64,000 nt of DNA from Ashinkailepas kermadecensis. Taxonomy: Eukaryota; Arthropoda; Thecostraca; Neolepadidae. The notes under the pieces are model-generated. The model was not told the origin of the DNA. It worked only from the letters and a program-made list of their open reading frames with translations, and made no database searches. The stretch lies in the NCBI GenBank assembly GCA_034440615.1, contig JAOTOM010005181.1, positions 834,501-898,500 of the forward strand. Direction: 5' to 3'. The position numbers and the translations under genes are program-made. The first letter of the stretch is position 1, and each line of letters opens with the position of its first letter. Shown piece after piece: positions 43,063 through 54,956 of this stretch.

Positions 43063-46000
43063 TGGACGGCAGTGCAGGGTTGAAACGTGGTTGGAGATCC
43101 CGGGTGTGTCGGTTTCGAATCGCCCTGGATTGGTACCCTGCCTTGCTTAGTGTTACTGATGTTAATTGTTATTTTCCTTACTCAATTTGAAAATGTGTAT
43201 TGAGTATCAGACCTGACACCCCACTGCCTTGGGGAGAGCTCTCCGGCCTAGGCTGGAAACATGCTCTTGTTCTAGAGTTTTGCCATCCAGAACATTATCC
43301 TCTCAGTATAATTGTCGACTTGATTTTGCCAAAATATTGAATGGATCTGTTTGCAAATGATTGCAAGCCTATTGCTCTTTGATAAGCATGCCTCAAGCTG
43401 ACTGGCAAGTATCAAAAGGATTGTTTACTGTCAAGCAGAAATTTATCCTCTTCAAATTGGAGTACCACAACAAAAAATAATCTCCAGATTCATGGTTCAA
43501 AGCCGTAAATCCAACCCTAGACGCCACTCAGCATGCTGGATGTCGCCAGCATACGTAATTCGTCAGATCATACGTAATCCTAAATGCATGGAGAGCTGAT
43601 CGGTATCCGGGCAGCGCATTTTCCCTGCAGCCGGAAGGCATCGGCCTCAAACATCACCGGCTACCGGACGACAGATTCCTCGCGACCAAAACGGTTTCTG
43701 TCCTTTCCACGAACATTGTTTTGACCCTCTGAGGGTTACATACTGGAACTAGTGCTTGCTGCCCCCTAACCCTGACAAGCGCGGCAGTAAGAACTAGTCC
43801 TAAGTTGGAGGGACAAAACCTATTTTCATTCGTTTCTTTCCATGCGACACCCTTACCTACACACTTCTCGTTGTATTCATGGATATGCAGGTGTAAACAT
43901 AGGTACGGCCAATTTTATACTTTGGCCAATGTCGCGGCATGTGCAGTATTCCCTCCTATCGTTGACATATCTTTACTGGCAAGGCACGTGTTCGAGTCTC
44001 AGTTCTGGCGTTATTATTTTATCTCTAACAGTCGCAAGCTGGCCAGTCAGGGTTCGCGCTGGTCAGGTGACGATAGTATCGGAAGGAACGCCGGAGCAAA
44101 CTGTCGTGTCGAGCGGCTGTCAAGCCCTTCGACTACCATTTTGCGAGTATCTAGTGGCGGGTGGACTTATGGTGTTCGCGCAAAGCCGAGACTATTTGTG
44201 ACCGGCAATGTCGCCTGCGGAAGGCAATCAGATGTATGTTAATTGTCTAACCTAGTCTCTTGGACGGTTGGCGTCTTCACAAATTATTGCGGTTTTCAGC
44301 AACAATCCTACTTGGGCTATTTCAGGTAAAACAAACACGCACCTTTTCCGTGCAATGTCTAAGCATTTCATTACAACAATAAGTAGCCTCCAAAATGTAT
44401 TTCCCCTCTCTGCGTTCTGCACGAGCATCATTCGCTAGTGATGTACACTCGGTGGCAATGCAGCAAGCGGAAATGAGCTAATCCATGACGTGAGAAATAC
44501 CGTGTTTCCTCCGTGTAGAAGAATAAAAACGCGTTGTTCTTTGGCATTTATGACGGCCATGTCGGCTAACAACGACTGCTACAGCTTTGCTTAGCCCAAT
44601 TAGGCACAGTCCCCAGGTGTAATTACCGTCGTGTAGTTGTAAAGGGTACGGTGGTGAGGCGCGGGAATCTCGTTTGTAGCTTTACAAGTGGCAAACCAGT
44701 TCACACGCCGGCGGCGGCGATGCTGCAGCATAGTTCGCCACAATCGTCTCGGGTGCGCGTCATTAGCTGACCAGCTTCATCAGCTGGCGAATTAGTCTGC
44801 TGACTGCTGATGGCTATCGCTGACGGCTAGATGACTGCCGATTTTCCCCCCGCCGGCCGAGAAGGGCTTGTCATTCGGCTACGGCCGTATCGGGGGCGGA
44901 GTTTTAGTGTTAAGAGTGTAACCGTATTTCTCTTTGGCGTTTCAGACATGTAATGTGTGTATCTAGAAACTTAATCGTGGTAGCCCAGGTTCATGTGCTA
45001 ATCTCCACTAAGTGGACGAAGTGCATTCGCTTATCCCTGGTGCGCTAACATTCTGTTTCAATGTTGTGCTTATTACGTCCGTTGGCTAAAAAAAAGATTT
45101 TCAGAAATCTTCACCACGCAAAACCACAAATTTCAGCGCACGCCGAAGGCGGTATTTCATCACTTTTTTGTTTTCGCTCGCCCCCTTAAAAAATACCCGG
45201 CTGCGCCCCTGCTCAAGACGTCTTCGTGTTGCACAAGCACAACAATTTAATCCGAAACTGAAAGAGTGCTCATTCACGCATCCATGCGCATCATTCTAAA
45301 TGAGACCATCATGCATTGGTCACATCACAAGGATATCTGTGGACGGCAAAAAACAAAAGTATTTCTTGGCATGCGGCGTAGTTGGTTTGGTCATGATGCT
45401 TTTCTTATCTCGAAAGGCTTGTATGGACCACCTCAATAAATCACACAGAGCAGCGAAGCTCTCAGCGAACGCGAGCAAGATGCAACCCATGGGGTGCGTT
45501 TATGTTTCATCAAATGTTCGCATCGGTCAGAAGCTTGAGACTACGGGTCGGATGGCGTACGGTGACGTACATCACCCACCACGATCTACCTGGCCCTGTG
45601 TGCGACCAGCAGTTTAAGTGCCCCTGTGGAGAAAGTTCTCGCAGTCCCCTGATTGTGTTTGTCGGTAGGTTGACACGGCTGACGGGTGCATCGGAAAATG
45701 CGAACGTAAAACATCATGCCCTGTTTCGCAAGATATATGGACGTTTTGGCTATTATGACGGATATATCATGTGTAGCAGTAATGCGCTGGCATCAGGGAT
45801 GCCTAGCGAGTTTGTAACTCGGAAAATTAACAGATGAATAGCACTGAACACCATTTAGGCTTTTGCATCAACTTTATTCATCATCAAAAATTACTTAACC
45901 GCTGGTTGCGAACTTTGTACCCAACCCGCGCATCGTCAATGCAAATATGTGGAATCATTGGCCAGAATCGCGCCCATCCCAGGGCCGTTGGAGGTCCGGA

Positions 46001-46439
46001 AATGTCTGTACTGTAGGCGTTCCACACACGCCCACGATCACAGCCGCAAATATCAATTTTAGCTGTGCGTCTCCGACCGGGTAATCAGAACTCGCGCTGA
46101 CGTGATAAATTAGTTCGTGATGAAACAATTTGTCCAAGCGTCAGGTAGCCGACAAATTAACATCGCCTGTCGTTAAAAAATAAATTAACATGGCGGTGTA
46201 AAAAGAGCCGACAGAGCCGCGCTACCGGGCCCCGTGGAAGGTCGCCGCCGCCCTCAGGCGGTGCGCCAGGATCGCCGCAGCCGAATTCAGTAGAAACCGA
46301 TTTCAGTAGAGATAATCCACAAGTGACAGAGTTAGGTCATTAATAGCATAGGTATTTGCATCAGATTATCCTCGGAAATTGCATCGAATATTTCTATTTA
46401 ATACAACGAAGAATGGCTCTTAGATGCTCCTGGGTTTTA
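43063..46439. other. 3.4 kb of unique sequence, no gene recognised
   Basis: Small open frames only (for example 43805-44242, 45300-45617), without recognised domains. GGCTGCGCCCCTG near 45200 looks like the right end of a hAT-type MITE, but I found no matching left end or TSD. The RNA structure of possible non-coding genes could not be assessed. Confidence 0.4.
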
Positions 46440-46690
46440 GACATTGCGTGTAAAGAAAATATACGACCTTCAATATACCAGGAGGTGCTGAGTTGACATC
46501 AAAAGTAACGTTAAGGATTATACTTTATTACTCAACGTTTCGGCCAGGGGCCATCGTCAGGAGTCACTCCTGACGATGGCCCCTGGCCGAAACGTTGAGT
46601 AATAAAGTATAATCCTTAACGTTACTTTTGATGTCAACTCAGCACCTCCTGGTATATTGAAGGTCGTATATTTTCTTTACACGCAATGTC
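46440..46690. repeat. Perfect 251-bp palindrome (125-bp arms, 1-bp spacer)
   Basis: 46440-46564 is the exact reverse complement of 46566-46690, with C46565 at the centre; I checked it base by base and found no mismatch. The right arm carries CTGACGATGGCCCCTGGCCG followed by AAACGTTGAG, a motif style seen at the ends of Penelope-like retroelements. It could be two head-to-head terminal fragments of such an element. Transcription would give a 125-bp RNA hairpin. Confidence 0.97.
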
Positions 46691-46738
46691 GAATATTTCT
46701 CCTAGCATTTCCGTTAGGTTTGAGAGCCTCCGCGGAGC

Positions 46739-46878
<140 letters not shown>

Positions 46879-46883
46879 ATAAA

Positions 46884-47040
46884 GGGGGCGAGTAGTCTAT
46901 GGGTAAGTTGCCCGTCTCACAATCGAAAGATTGTGGGTTCGAGTCCCACCTGTCGCTACTCTTCGCCCGCGACCAATCGGCGTGAGAGATTGGCGACGCT
47001 ACATGACTCAACGGTCGACGTGTCGTAAAAACCAATAACC
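46884..47040 (+). mobile_element. tRNA-derived SINE, copy D
   Basis: Same family as 17930. A box AGTAGTCTATGGGTAAG, B box GGTTCGAGTCCC, with full body and an AAAACCAATAACC tail. The flanks ATATCCATAAAG and ATATGCATAAGA look like an imperfect target-site duplication; insertion was into the end of an AT microsatellite. Confidence 0.9.
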
Positions 47041-47617
47041 ACATATGCATAAGATATAAGGTATATTATGTGTATGTTTGTATATCTGTGGGGGACTCGT
47101 GAGCGCGCGTTTGTGTGTGTGTGCGTGTCAATGATTCAATGATGTTTACGGAATTCCATTTACCGCACACTCAGCCGTGACTGTGATACTGGCCAGCGTG
47201 ATCGGCCCCAGAGCCGAATGTGTGGCATGCAGTGACCTGGACACCAGGCAGCTGCTCGGCTCCAGAGCCGAATGTGTGGCATGCAGTGACCTGGACACCA
47301 GGCAGCTGTTCGGCTCACAGAATCGCCTAACCCCGACGATATTTTCACCAAGCTGTGTTGAATGAGCGCCTGTCTGTCAGCGTTCTTGGATTCGAATACT
47401 TTGAATGTTGATGTGTAATAATTAGACAGCGCAAGGTGTCCTGTTGTCACTCCAGTGACTACAGGAAGAATGTATCGGTGAAGATGTCCCCGGTGTCTGT
47501 GCTGTTTCTTGTGGCTGTCTCCAATGTCCGTGCCCGATAGCTGTGCCCCACTCTTTCTCCATTGGCTTCCTCAGCAGCTGTGCCCCGTATATCTCACTGG
47601 TAAATGTCTCCAGTCGT
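47041..47617. other. Unique sequence with one 54-bp duplication
   Basis: GCCGAATGTGTGGCATGCAG recurs at 47213 and 47267 (54-bp period, two copies). No gene recognised. Confidence 0.5.
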
Positions 47618-48660
47618 CAACAGTGCATCTATCCGGTGGATGTCCCCAGTATACCTCTCCGGTGGCTGTTCCCAGTATATCTTAATGATGGATATCTCCG
47701 GTGGCTGTCCCCAGTATATCTCTCCGGTGGCTGCCCAGTATATCTCCCTGGTAGCTGTCCCCAGTATATATCTCCGGTGGCTGTCCCCAGTATATCTCTC
47801 CGGTGGCTGCCCAGTATATCTCCCTGGTAACTGGTATCTCCCAGTATATCTCCCTGGTAAATGTCTCCAGTCGTCAACAGTGTATCTATCCGGTGGATGT
47901 TTCCCTTGGCTCTCCGGTGGCTCTCCCCAGTATAATCTCTTCGGTGGCTGTCCCCATTATATGTCTCCGGTGGCTGCCCAGTATATCTCCCTGGTAGCTG
48001 TCCCCAGTATATCTCCCTGGTAGCTGTCCCCAGTATATCTCTCCGGTAGCTGTCCCCAGTATAATCTCTCCGGTGGCTGCCCAGTATATCTCCCTGGTAG
48101 CTGTCCACAGTATATCTCTCCGGTGGCTGTCCCCAGTATATATCTCCGGTGGCTGTCCCCAGTATACCTATCCGGTGGCTATCCCCAGTATATCTCTCCG
48201 GTGGCTGTCCCCAGTATACCTCTCTGGTGGCTGTTCCCAGTATATCTTAATGATGGATATCTCCGGTGGCTGTCCCCAGTATATCTCTCCGGTGGCTATC
48301 CCCAGTATATCTCCCTGGTAGCTGTCCCCAGTATGTCTCTCCGGTGGCTGTCCACAGTATATCTCTCCGGTGGCTGTCCCCAGTATATCTCTCCGGTGGC
48401 TGTCCCCAGTATATATCTCCGGTGGCTATCCCCAGTATATCTCTCCGGTGGCTGTCCCCAGTATAATCTCTCCGGTGGCTGTCCCCAGTATATCTATCCG
48501 GTGGCTGTCCCCAGTATGTCTTTCCGGTGGCTGTTCCCAGTATAGCTTAATGATGGATATCTCCGGTGGCTGTCCCCAGTATATCTCCCTGGTGGATGTC
48601 TCCAGTGGCTGTCCCCAATATATCTATCCGGTGGCTGTCCTCAGTATATCCCTCCTAGGC
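47618..48660. repeat. 26-bp minisatellite, about 38 copies
   Basis: The unit is CCGGTGGCTGTCCCCAGTAT plus ATCTCT (CCGGTGG at 48367 and 48393). Units often lose a few bases in TATCTCTCC, and longer blocks (the TTAATGATGGATATCTCC block at about 47680, 48248 and 48547) mark higher-order duplication. Open frames in both directions are repeat artefacts. Confidence 0.94.
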
Positions 48661-48689
48661 TGTCTCTCCAATGGCTGTCCCCCAGACTA

Positions 48690-49018
48690 CCTCTCCAGTG
48701 GGTGTTCCAGGTGTATCTCTCCAGTGGCTGCCCCCAGGCCATCTCTCCGATGGCTGTCCCCAGGCTATCTCTCCAGTGGGTGTCCCAGGCTATCTCTCCA
48801 GTGGGTGTCCCAGGCTATCTCTCCAGTGGGTGTCCCAGGCTATCTCTCCAGTGGGTGTCCCAGGCTATCTCTCCAGTGGGTGTCCCAGGCTATCTCTCCA
48901 GTGGGTGTCCCAGGCTATCTCTCCAGTGGGTGTCCCGTGGCTATCTCTCCAATGGGTGTCCCCTGGCTGTCTCTCCAATGGGTGTCCCGTGGCTGTCTCT
49001 CCAGCCGGTGTCTCCGGT
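48690..49018. repeat. 25-bp minisatellite, about 13 copies, related to the preceding 26-bp array
   Basis: The unit is CAGGCTATCTCTCCAGTGGG plus TGTCC (CAGGC at 48786 and 48811). Aligning CTCTCC.GTGG.TGTCCC.G..TAT shows it is a diverged version of the 26-bp unit one base shorter. Eight central copies are identical. Confidence 0.95.
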
Positions 49019-50216
49019 GGCCGTGGCCCGGACAGAGAGGTAGCGGAACGTCACTCACATCTGTCACAGACATGTCACAGTTGTATTTCAGACGGCGGCC
49101 AGTTCCACGGACGGCAGCTCTGCTGGGTCAGCGGTGCTGCCACTGCTGGCACGTTCTGGAAATTCCGGCCGGCGCGGCGGCTGACGCAGACGTGTTCCGA
49201 CCCAAATACCAACCGGTGGCAACGGTGAAAAAGGGCCGAAACTTCTCTAACAAAACAAAAAAACGCACTGTCTTCGGTGAAATGCCTGAGGTAATCAGCT
49301 ATCGGCTAATCATTTGTAAATACAATTTTTAGGCGAAGGAACATGTTGGCTGTAGCACCACACCACACGGCAAGTTAATATTCCACAACACTTCCAACGT
49401 TTAGCACGTACTGTCCGTTACCTATTGGCAGTGACTGGTTTAAGAATTTTACGCTGGGGTGCAACTGTCAAATAAATATGTGCGGATATGAAGTATATTC
49501 TTAGGTTGACCGATATTCCCCCTGAAGTTAAGACCTTTTAGGCACTATGGGAGGGAGAGGAGAAAATGTATCCCTAATTAGCATGCTATTCGAGTCCCTG
49601 CCTATGGGTCGTACTAAGGTTACGGTGTTGGTCATTCTTGCGCTTTGATTGCTCGATTTGGTTTAACCTTGACCCTTTAGCATGAGGTTTAAATATAATC
49701 AAATTTCTCACGAGCGAAGAGACCATGTCCATTTGATCTGCGTAAAGAAGATGCAAAACTACATTCATAGGAACATCGCTTGTTCCTTGTATCGGTAGAT
49801 GAAACTAACAATCACTTCTGTGAACATAGCAAGTAATAGGTATTTTATCAGCTCCAACGTCCGGTGCGATTTCTGGACATACTTGGGCTAACCAAGTCGG
49901 TACGACTCCCAGTATTTTCCTGACGTAAATACAAATGACGTTGGCGTGGAAGCTTGTCTGAGCTTGAGCTTGTTTCGGACCTGAGTTTGTTTCAACCTCG
50001 AATTTTTGCTGTCATTTTCTAACAGAATAAGAATAAGATTGAATTATCGCACGAAAATCCAGATCGTTTGCAACACGTCATTTGCTTCTGGCCCTCGTTG
50101 GACGGCAAGTTTTGCCTTCTCTTCTCTCGGGCCTGCTCCATTTCCCGGTGGTCTCCGGTCAACGCACCTGATTGCGGGTCGCGTAGAGAGGTTAATGAAA
50201 TGCATCCTCTATTGTG
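49019..50216. other. Unique sequence, no gene recognised
   Basis: No recognised domain in any open frame; AT-rich from 49250. Confidence 0.4.
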
Positions 50217-50412
50217 CTGTGACGCGGCGCACAAGCCCGACACAGGCCCACGCCCAGACACGGTTAGCCGACCGGACCGAAGCCGGGCCGGGAAGCCGGG
50301 CTTTTCTGCTGTGACACGGCGCACATGCCAGGTGCTGACCCACGCCAGACACGGTTAGCCGACCGGACCGAAGCCGGGCTGGGAAGCCGCGTGTGTGGCG
50401 GCTGTGACGCGC
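50217..50412. repeat. ~92-bp tandem duplication, 2 copies
   Basis: CTGTGAC(G/A)CGGCGCACA recurs at 50217 and 50309, followed by CACGCCAGACACGGTTAGCC-type sequence and GACCGAAGCCGGGC. A partial third start is at 50402. Confidence 0.9.
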
Positions 50413-50464
50413 CTGTGCGGGAAGAAGACGCTACTGGTCAAGTTATGTCCAGCAATAGACGTCT

Positions 50465-50755
50465 TTGTGCCAGAGTGATTGATTGCTTTGTGACCGAGTG
50501 ATTGATTGCTTTGTGACTGAGTGATTGATTACTTTGTGACCGAGTGATTGATTGCTTTGTGTCCGTGTGATTGATTACTTTGTGACCGAGTGATTCATTG
50601 CTTTGTGACCGAGTGATTGATTACTTTGTGACCGAGTAATTGATTACTTTGTGACCGAGTGATTTATTACTTGGTGACCGAGTGATTAATTGTTTTGTGA
50701 CCGAGTGATTGATTCCTTTGTTACCGAGTGATTTATTAATTTGTGACCGAACATC
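50465..50755. repeat. 23-bp tandem repeat, about 12 copies
   Basis: The unit is GTGACCGAGTGATTGATTGC plus TTT. Copies are diverged at several positions (ATTGATTAC, ATTTATTAC), so the array is older than most in the window. Confidence 0.93.
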
Positions 50756-51559
50756 CGAAGAGTTGATCTGACTATAATCGAAGCCATCTCTAGACGTCCT
50801 ATTTCCTTAAAAATAAGGTATTAAACATTCCGACTGATAGAGGTGGTAAGTCCACACAATGATTCGCAATTTGCTCGTAAGGTGCCTGTGTGACTTCATA
50901 GGAATGTTCTGTGTAAATGGTTTAAAAGTGTACCGAAATCTCGACAATGTTCGGCATCTGTTTGTGCCGAATACATAGTTGTATGTCCGACATTGAATCA
51001 TGCAATGTAAATGTTCAGATTATGAATGAGGGTTCTTCCGCAATGATACATCCTGCTGTATCGAGCACACATGTCAATGCTCTCGGAGGGCGATGTTACG
51101 AGTCACCCAAAATGTCGCTATTTTCGGACAATTGGGCATAATGAGCCATAAACTGTCATGGAATCTTTTCTTCTATCTTCCCTGTGTTACTTTATTTTAT
51201 ATCTGATGGCGAGGGGCTGTAATACTATTACAGCCCCTGGCTATTACAGTGTAATAGCCAGGAGCACATCGTGGATCGCCCTAAAGCAAGTGTTTGGTCT
51301 TTGGAAATGTGAGCAGCAGTATGGAAACTGTTAGTTGCATACTGTAGAAAATGGTCATGTGTTATATCCGGGCGACATACCATAATTTGTACCTGATAAA
51401 ATTACTTATAGTTATATACCGCATGCACATATACTAGCATGCCAGCAGCACATTAAGTGGCTTGGTGCCAGGAAGATTATCAGGGAAATGTTAGGCTAGG
51501 ACAATGAGTGCTATGCCATTATGGGAATAGCAAACCAGAACACAGTACTATGCCACCTG
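50756..51559. other. Unique sequence containing two abutting palindromes
   Basis: No gene recognised. The palindromes at 51213-51262 are described separately. Confidence 0.4.
51213..51262. repeat. Two overlapping short palindromes
   Basis: GGGGCTGTAATA-C-TATTACAGCCCC (51213-51237) is immediately followed by, and shares two bases with, CCTGGCTATTACA-G-TGTAATAGCCAGG (51236-51262). Both are perfect with 1-nt centres and share the core TATTACA. Confidence 0.95.
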
Positions 51560-51960
51560 GGGAATATCAGATCAGGCCACCGAGTAGTGTGCCATCCGGG
51601 GAATGTCAGACCAGGCCACCGAGTAGTATGCCACCCAGGGAATGTTAGACCAAAACACCGAGTAGAGTGCTAGACGGGGAATGTCAGACCAGGACACTGA
51701 GTAGCGTACTACCAGGGGAATGTCAGACCAGGATACTGAGTAGCGTACCGCCTGAGGAATGTCAGACCAGGACACCAAGTAATGTGCCACCTGGGGAATG
51801 TCAGACCAGGACACCGAGTAGAGTACCAGACGGGGAATGCAGACCAAGGATGCTGAGTGGTGTACCACCTGAGGAATGTCAGACCAGGACACCGAGCAGT
51901 GTGCCACCTGGGGAATGTCAGACCAGGCCACCGAGTAGTGTTCCACCTGGAGAGTTCAGC
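51560..51960. repeat. 39-bp minisatellite, about 10 copies
   Basis: The unit is GAATGTCAGACCAGGACACC, GAGTAGTGTGCCACCTGGG, period 39 bp (13 codons; starts at 51601, 51640 and 51679). Frames on both strands are open (51667-52065 plus; 51572-51946 minus). One copy near 51838 lost GT. Confidence 0.95.
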
Positions 51961-52363
51961 ACGATACGCACCGCAGCACCTGCCAGCCGCACTGCCCTCG
52001 TCGACGGAGGTGATGTCCTCTCCGTGAACGTTGAGCACAAAGGTGGAAAACTCTGGCAATGCTGAGCCGATGAAGTCGTGACACAGAGCCACCAGCCATG
52101 CCGAGCTGGTGACGCCTGTCAGGCGCCGTAAGCTGCCGTCGTGTGTCCGGTGTCACACGTTATTTGTCATAACGCACATGCCTGCTATTGATTTCGTGAA
52201 CATGATCTAGCGTCAGGGTAATGGTGAGACAGCAGGAATAATGCAGAACAAAGTTCCTCAAGTGGCAGCAGTGCGTGTCCGTGTCTTACTGTTTCCGCGG
52301 AAGACAAGTGTGTTGATTCTGAAATATATTGGAGGACATCTAACTTCTCTAGGAAATCACGTC
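51961..52363. other. Unique sequence, no gene recognised
   Basis: No recognised feature. Confidence 0.4.
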
Positions 52364-52580
52364 CAGGAGCGGATCCAGTGGGGCCAAAGGCACATCCCCC
52401 TCCAATAGGCCGATATTATTCACTAAAATGGTGTTTTTGGGAAATTTATAGGCATTTTATGAGATAAATATTGTATAAAACAGACCCGACGAATGTTGCC
52501 TGTTCATAGCCGATGAGTTTTTTTTTAATCCGGCGTGTTTAACTTCCCCCACCCCAGCCAGGTTTCTGGATGCGCCCCTG
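52364..52580. mobile_element. hAT-type MITE, 217 bp, with perfect 8-bp TSD
   Basis: The left end CAGGAGCGGATCCAG (52364-52378) is an inverted copy of the right end CTGGATGCGCCCCTG (52566-52580) with 13 of 15 positions matching. It is flanked by the direct duplication ATCACGTC at 52356-52363 and 52581-52588. An 8-bp TSD with CAG.GGCG termini is the established hAT signature. The interior is AT-rich with no transposase, so it is non-autonomous. Confidence 0.92.
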
Positions 52581-52970
52581 ATCACGTCAGTGGTCCGGTT
52601 TGACTGTTGTGTGGGTCTATTGAGTGCCACGATTGTGCGAGTCCGTCAGTCACAGTGAAGCAATGCCACAACACTAATAGTACAAAACAGAAAATATCCA
52701 CTGAAGAGTAAAGAAGGTGACGCTATCATCTGAGCCGATAAGTTGAAGTTCGTGGCTCACTGCTGGGCCGAAAGAAAATATAACTATTGCCACAATCTGA
52801 CCAGAGGTCTTGCGTGCTGGAATGTCCCAGCAGCCGTACCATTGGCAGTGCGCAGTGTACCATTTCCCGCACATGTTCATGTAAGTAGTGGCGTGAATGT
52901 GAACTACTTTCTCAACTAGCTTACAAATGCCGAATTTGAGGCATTTCATGATGCCGGAATTTAAGGCATT
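52581..52970. other. Unique sequence, no gene recognised
   Basis: Part of a minus-strand open frame that continues from the RT remnant; no domain of its own recognised. Confidence 0.35.
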
Positions 52971-53126
52971 ATACCTGTCGTCAGCTTTATGAAGGGCAAC
53001 GGGGACTGCATTTTTCCAGGAGGAAAACGCAGTTTCGGACGTAGTGCTTTTGTTTACTATCGAGAAAAGTGAGTGTCCGATAACTGGAGGACACATTTTG
53101 AGGACATGCACAGGAATGTCACCATC
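52971..53126 (-). pseudogene. LINE reverse-transcriptase remnant
   Basis: About 50 codons on the minus strand read DGDIPVHVLKMCPPVIGHSL, then FSSWKNAVPVALHKADDR. This fits the LINE RT region before the first catalytic block (pattern D-IP..VLK.C...I...L...N.S...G.FP..WK.A.V.P..K.GDR). It is a different sequence from the 25.4 kb LINE. Flanking sequence in the same frame shows no further RT motifs, so this is an isolated old fragment. Confidence 0.55.
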
Positions 53127-53855
53127 GACACACAACTCTGTGTTGGGCATGCCGAACAATGTCGCACAGAATTCACACGCGGAAGACGGCCATTCAGAAG
53201 AGGCCGCTTCCGACGTTGGGTGTCTAGCAGGACGGTGCCCCTCGTTGACACCCCAACTGAGACGACATATTTGGCCAGCTGATCGGCTGCGATGTTCTCC
53301 GGTAACGCGGCAGCATCGCGTTTTCACCCGACGGCAGTTCGCAGCTGCCGGATAGGTTTCCTGTGATGGCGTTTCCTCGACCTGGCGGATCAGGTTATTC
53401 CGGATGTCTCGTTTTACTGCACGACGGACTGCGCCGTTCGTGGTCTTCTCGGCACTTCCAGAGGATTCAGCGGCACGCCATCGACACCTCAGTTCGTCTG
53501 TCAGAGGCGGTAGTGCGGGGTTCCAGATCTTGACTGGGCGGATCGGAGCGCGTTCGTCCAGCAGCCACAGGCTGGAGACTGCCGTCCATTGCTGCTCGCA
53601 GCTGCCGCGGCTGCGGATGATCTGACTCCAGCTGACAGCAGCAGCGGCCGCCAGCGGCTGGCTGGGATCCAGCCGGACCCACGAACACGGCAGGGCAGCC
53701 TCTCTCCCTCACCACACACGGCACCCCCGAGCCCTGCAGAGCTGGGCTGTGTTCACACCACATGACCGCACATAGTCGGAGTGCACCAAGCGGCCGGACA
53801 CGATGATTTTGCCAGACTTGATGCATTCTGCCCGCTGAAGAATGTAGGCTCGTCA
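53127..53855. other. Unique sequence, no gene recognised
   Basis: GC-moderate with opposing open frames; nothing recognised. Confidence 0.4.
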
Positions 53856-54956
53856 ACGAGACAGCACACATCACATCGGTCCACACATCACATCGGTCCA
53901 CACATCACATCGGTCCACACATCACATCGGTCCACACATCACATCGGTCCACACATCACATCGGTCCACACATCACATCGGTCCACACATCACATCGGTC
54001 CACACATCACATCGGTCACACATCACATCGGTCCAACGTCACATCGGTCCACACATCACATCGGTCCACACATACATCGGCCATACGTCACATCGGTCCT
54101 ACGTCACATCGGTCACACATCACATCGGTCCATACGTCACATCAGTCCACACATCACATCGGCCCACACATACATCGGTCCACACATACATCGGTCCACA
54201 CATCACATCGGTCCATACATCACATCGGTCCACACATCACATCGGTCCACACATCACATCGGTCCACACATCACATCGGTCCACACATCACATCGGTCCA
54301 CACATCACATCGGTCCACACATCACATCGGCCCATACGTCACATCGGTCCACATCACATCGGTCCACACATCACATCGGTCACACATCACATCGGTCCTA
54401 CGTCACATCGGCCCATACGTCACATCGGTCCACACATCACATCGGTCCACACATCACATCGGTCCACACATCACATCGGTCCACACATCACATCGGTCCA
54501 CACATCACATCGGTCCACACATCACATCGGTCCATACGTCACATCGGTCCACACATCACATCGGTCCACACATCACATCGGTCCACACATCACATCGGTC
54601 CATACGTCACATCAGTCCAACATCACATCGGTCCACACATCACATCGGTCCACACATCACATCGGTCCACACATCACATCGGTCCACACATCACATCGGT
54701 CCACACATCACATCGGTCCACACATCACATCGGTCCACACGTCACATCGGTCCACACATCACATCGGTCCACACATCACATCGGTCCACACATCACATCG
54801 GTCCATACATCACATCGGTCCACACATCACATCGGTCCACACATCACATCGGTCCACACATCACATCGGTCCACACATCACATCGGTCCACACATCACAT
54901 CGGTCCACACATCACATCGGTCCACACATCACATCGGTCCACACATCACATCGGTC
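53856..54956. repeat. 17-bp satellite-like array, about 64 copies
   Basis: The unit is CATCACATCGGTCCACA. Long runs are perfect; scattered units are 14-16 bp (CATCGGTCACA, ACATACATCGGTCC) or carry ATACGTCACATC. Translation cycles with a 51-bp superperiod and stays open for 392 codons (53781-54959), which is not evidence of a gene. Confidence 0.97.

Noticed and set aside
41029..45212. One large hAT element between CAGGGGCGCAACCAG and GGCTGCGCCCCTG
   Set aside because: The TIRs do not match well, the flanking 8-mers differ, and no transposase lies between; they are probably unrelated fragments.
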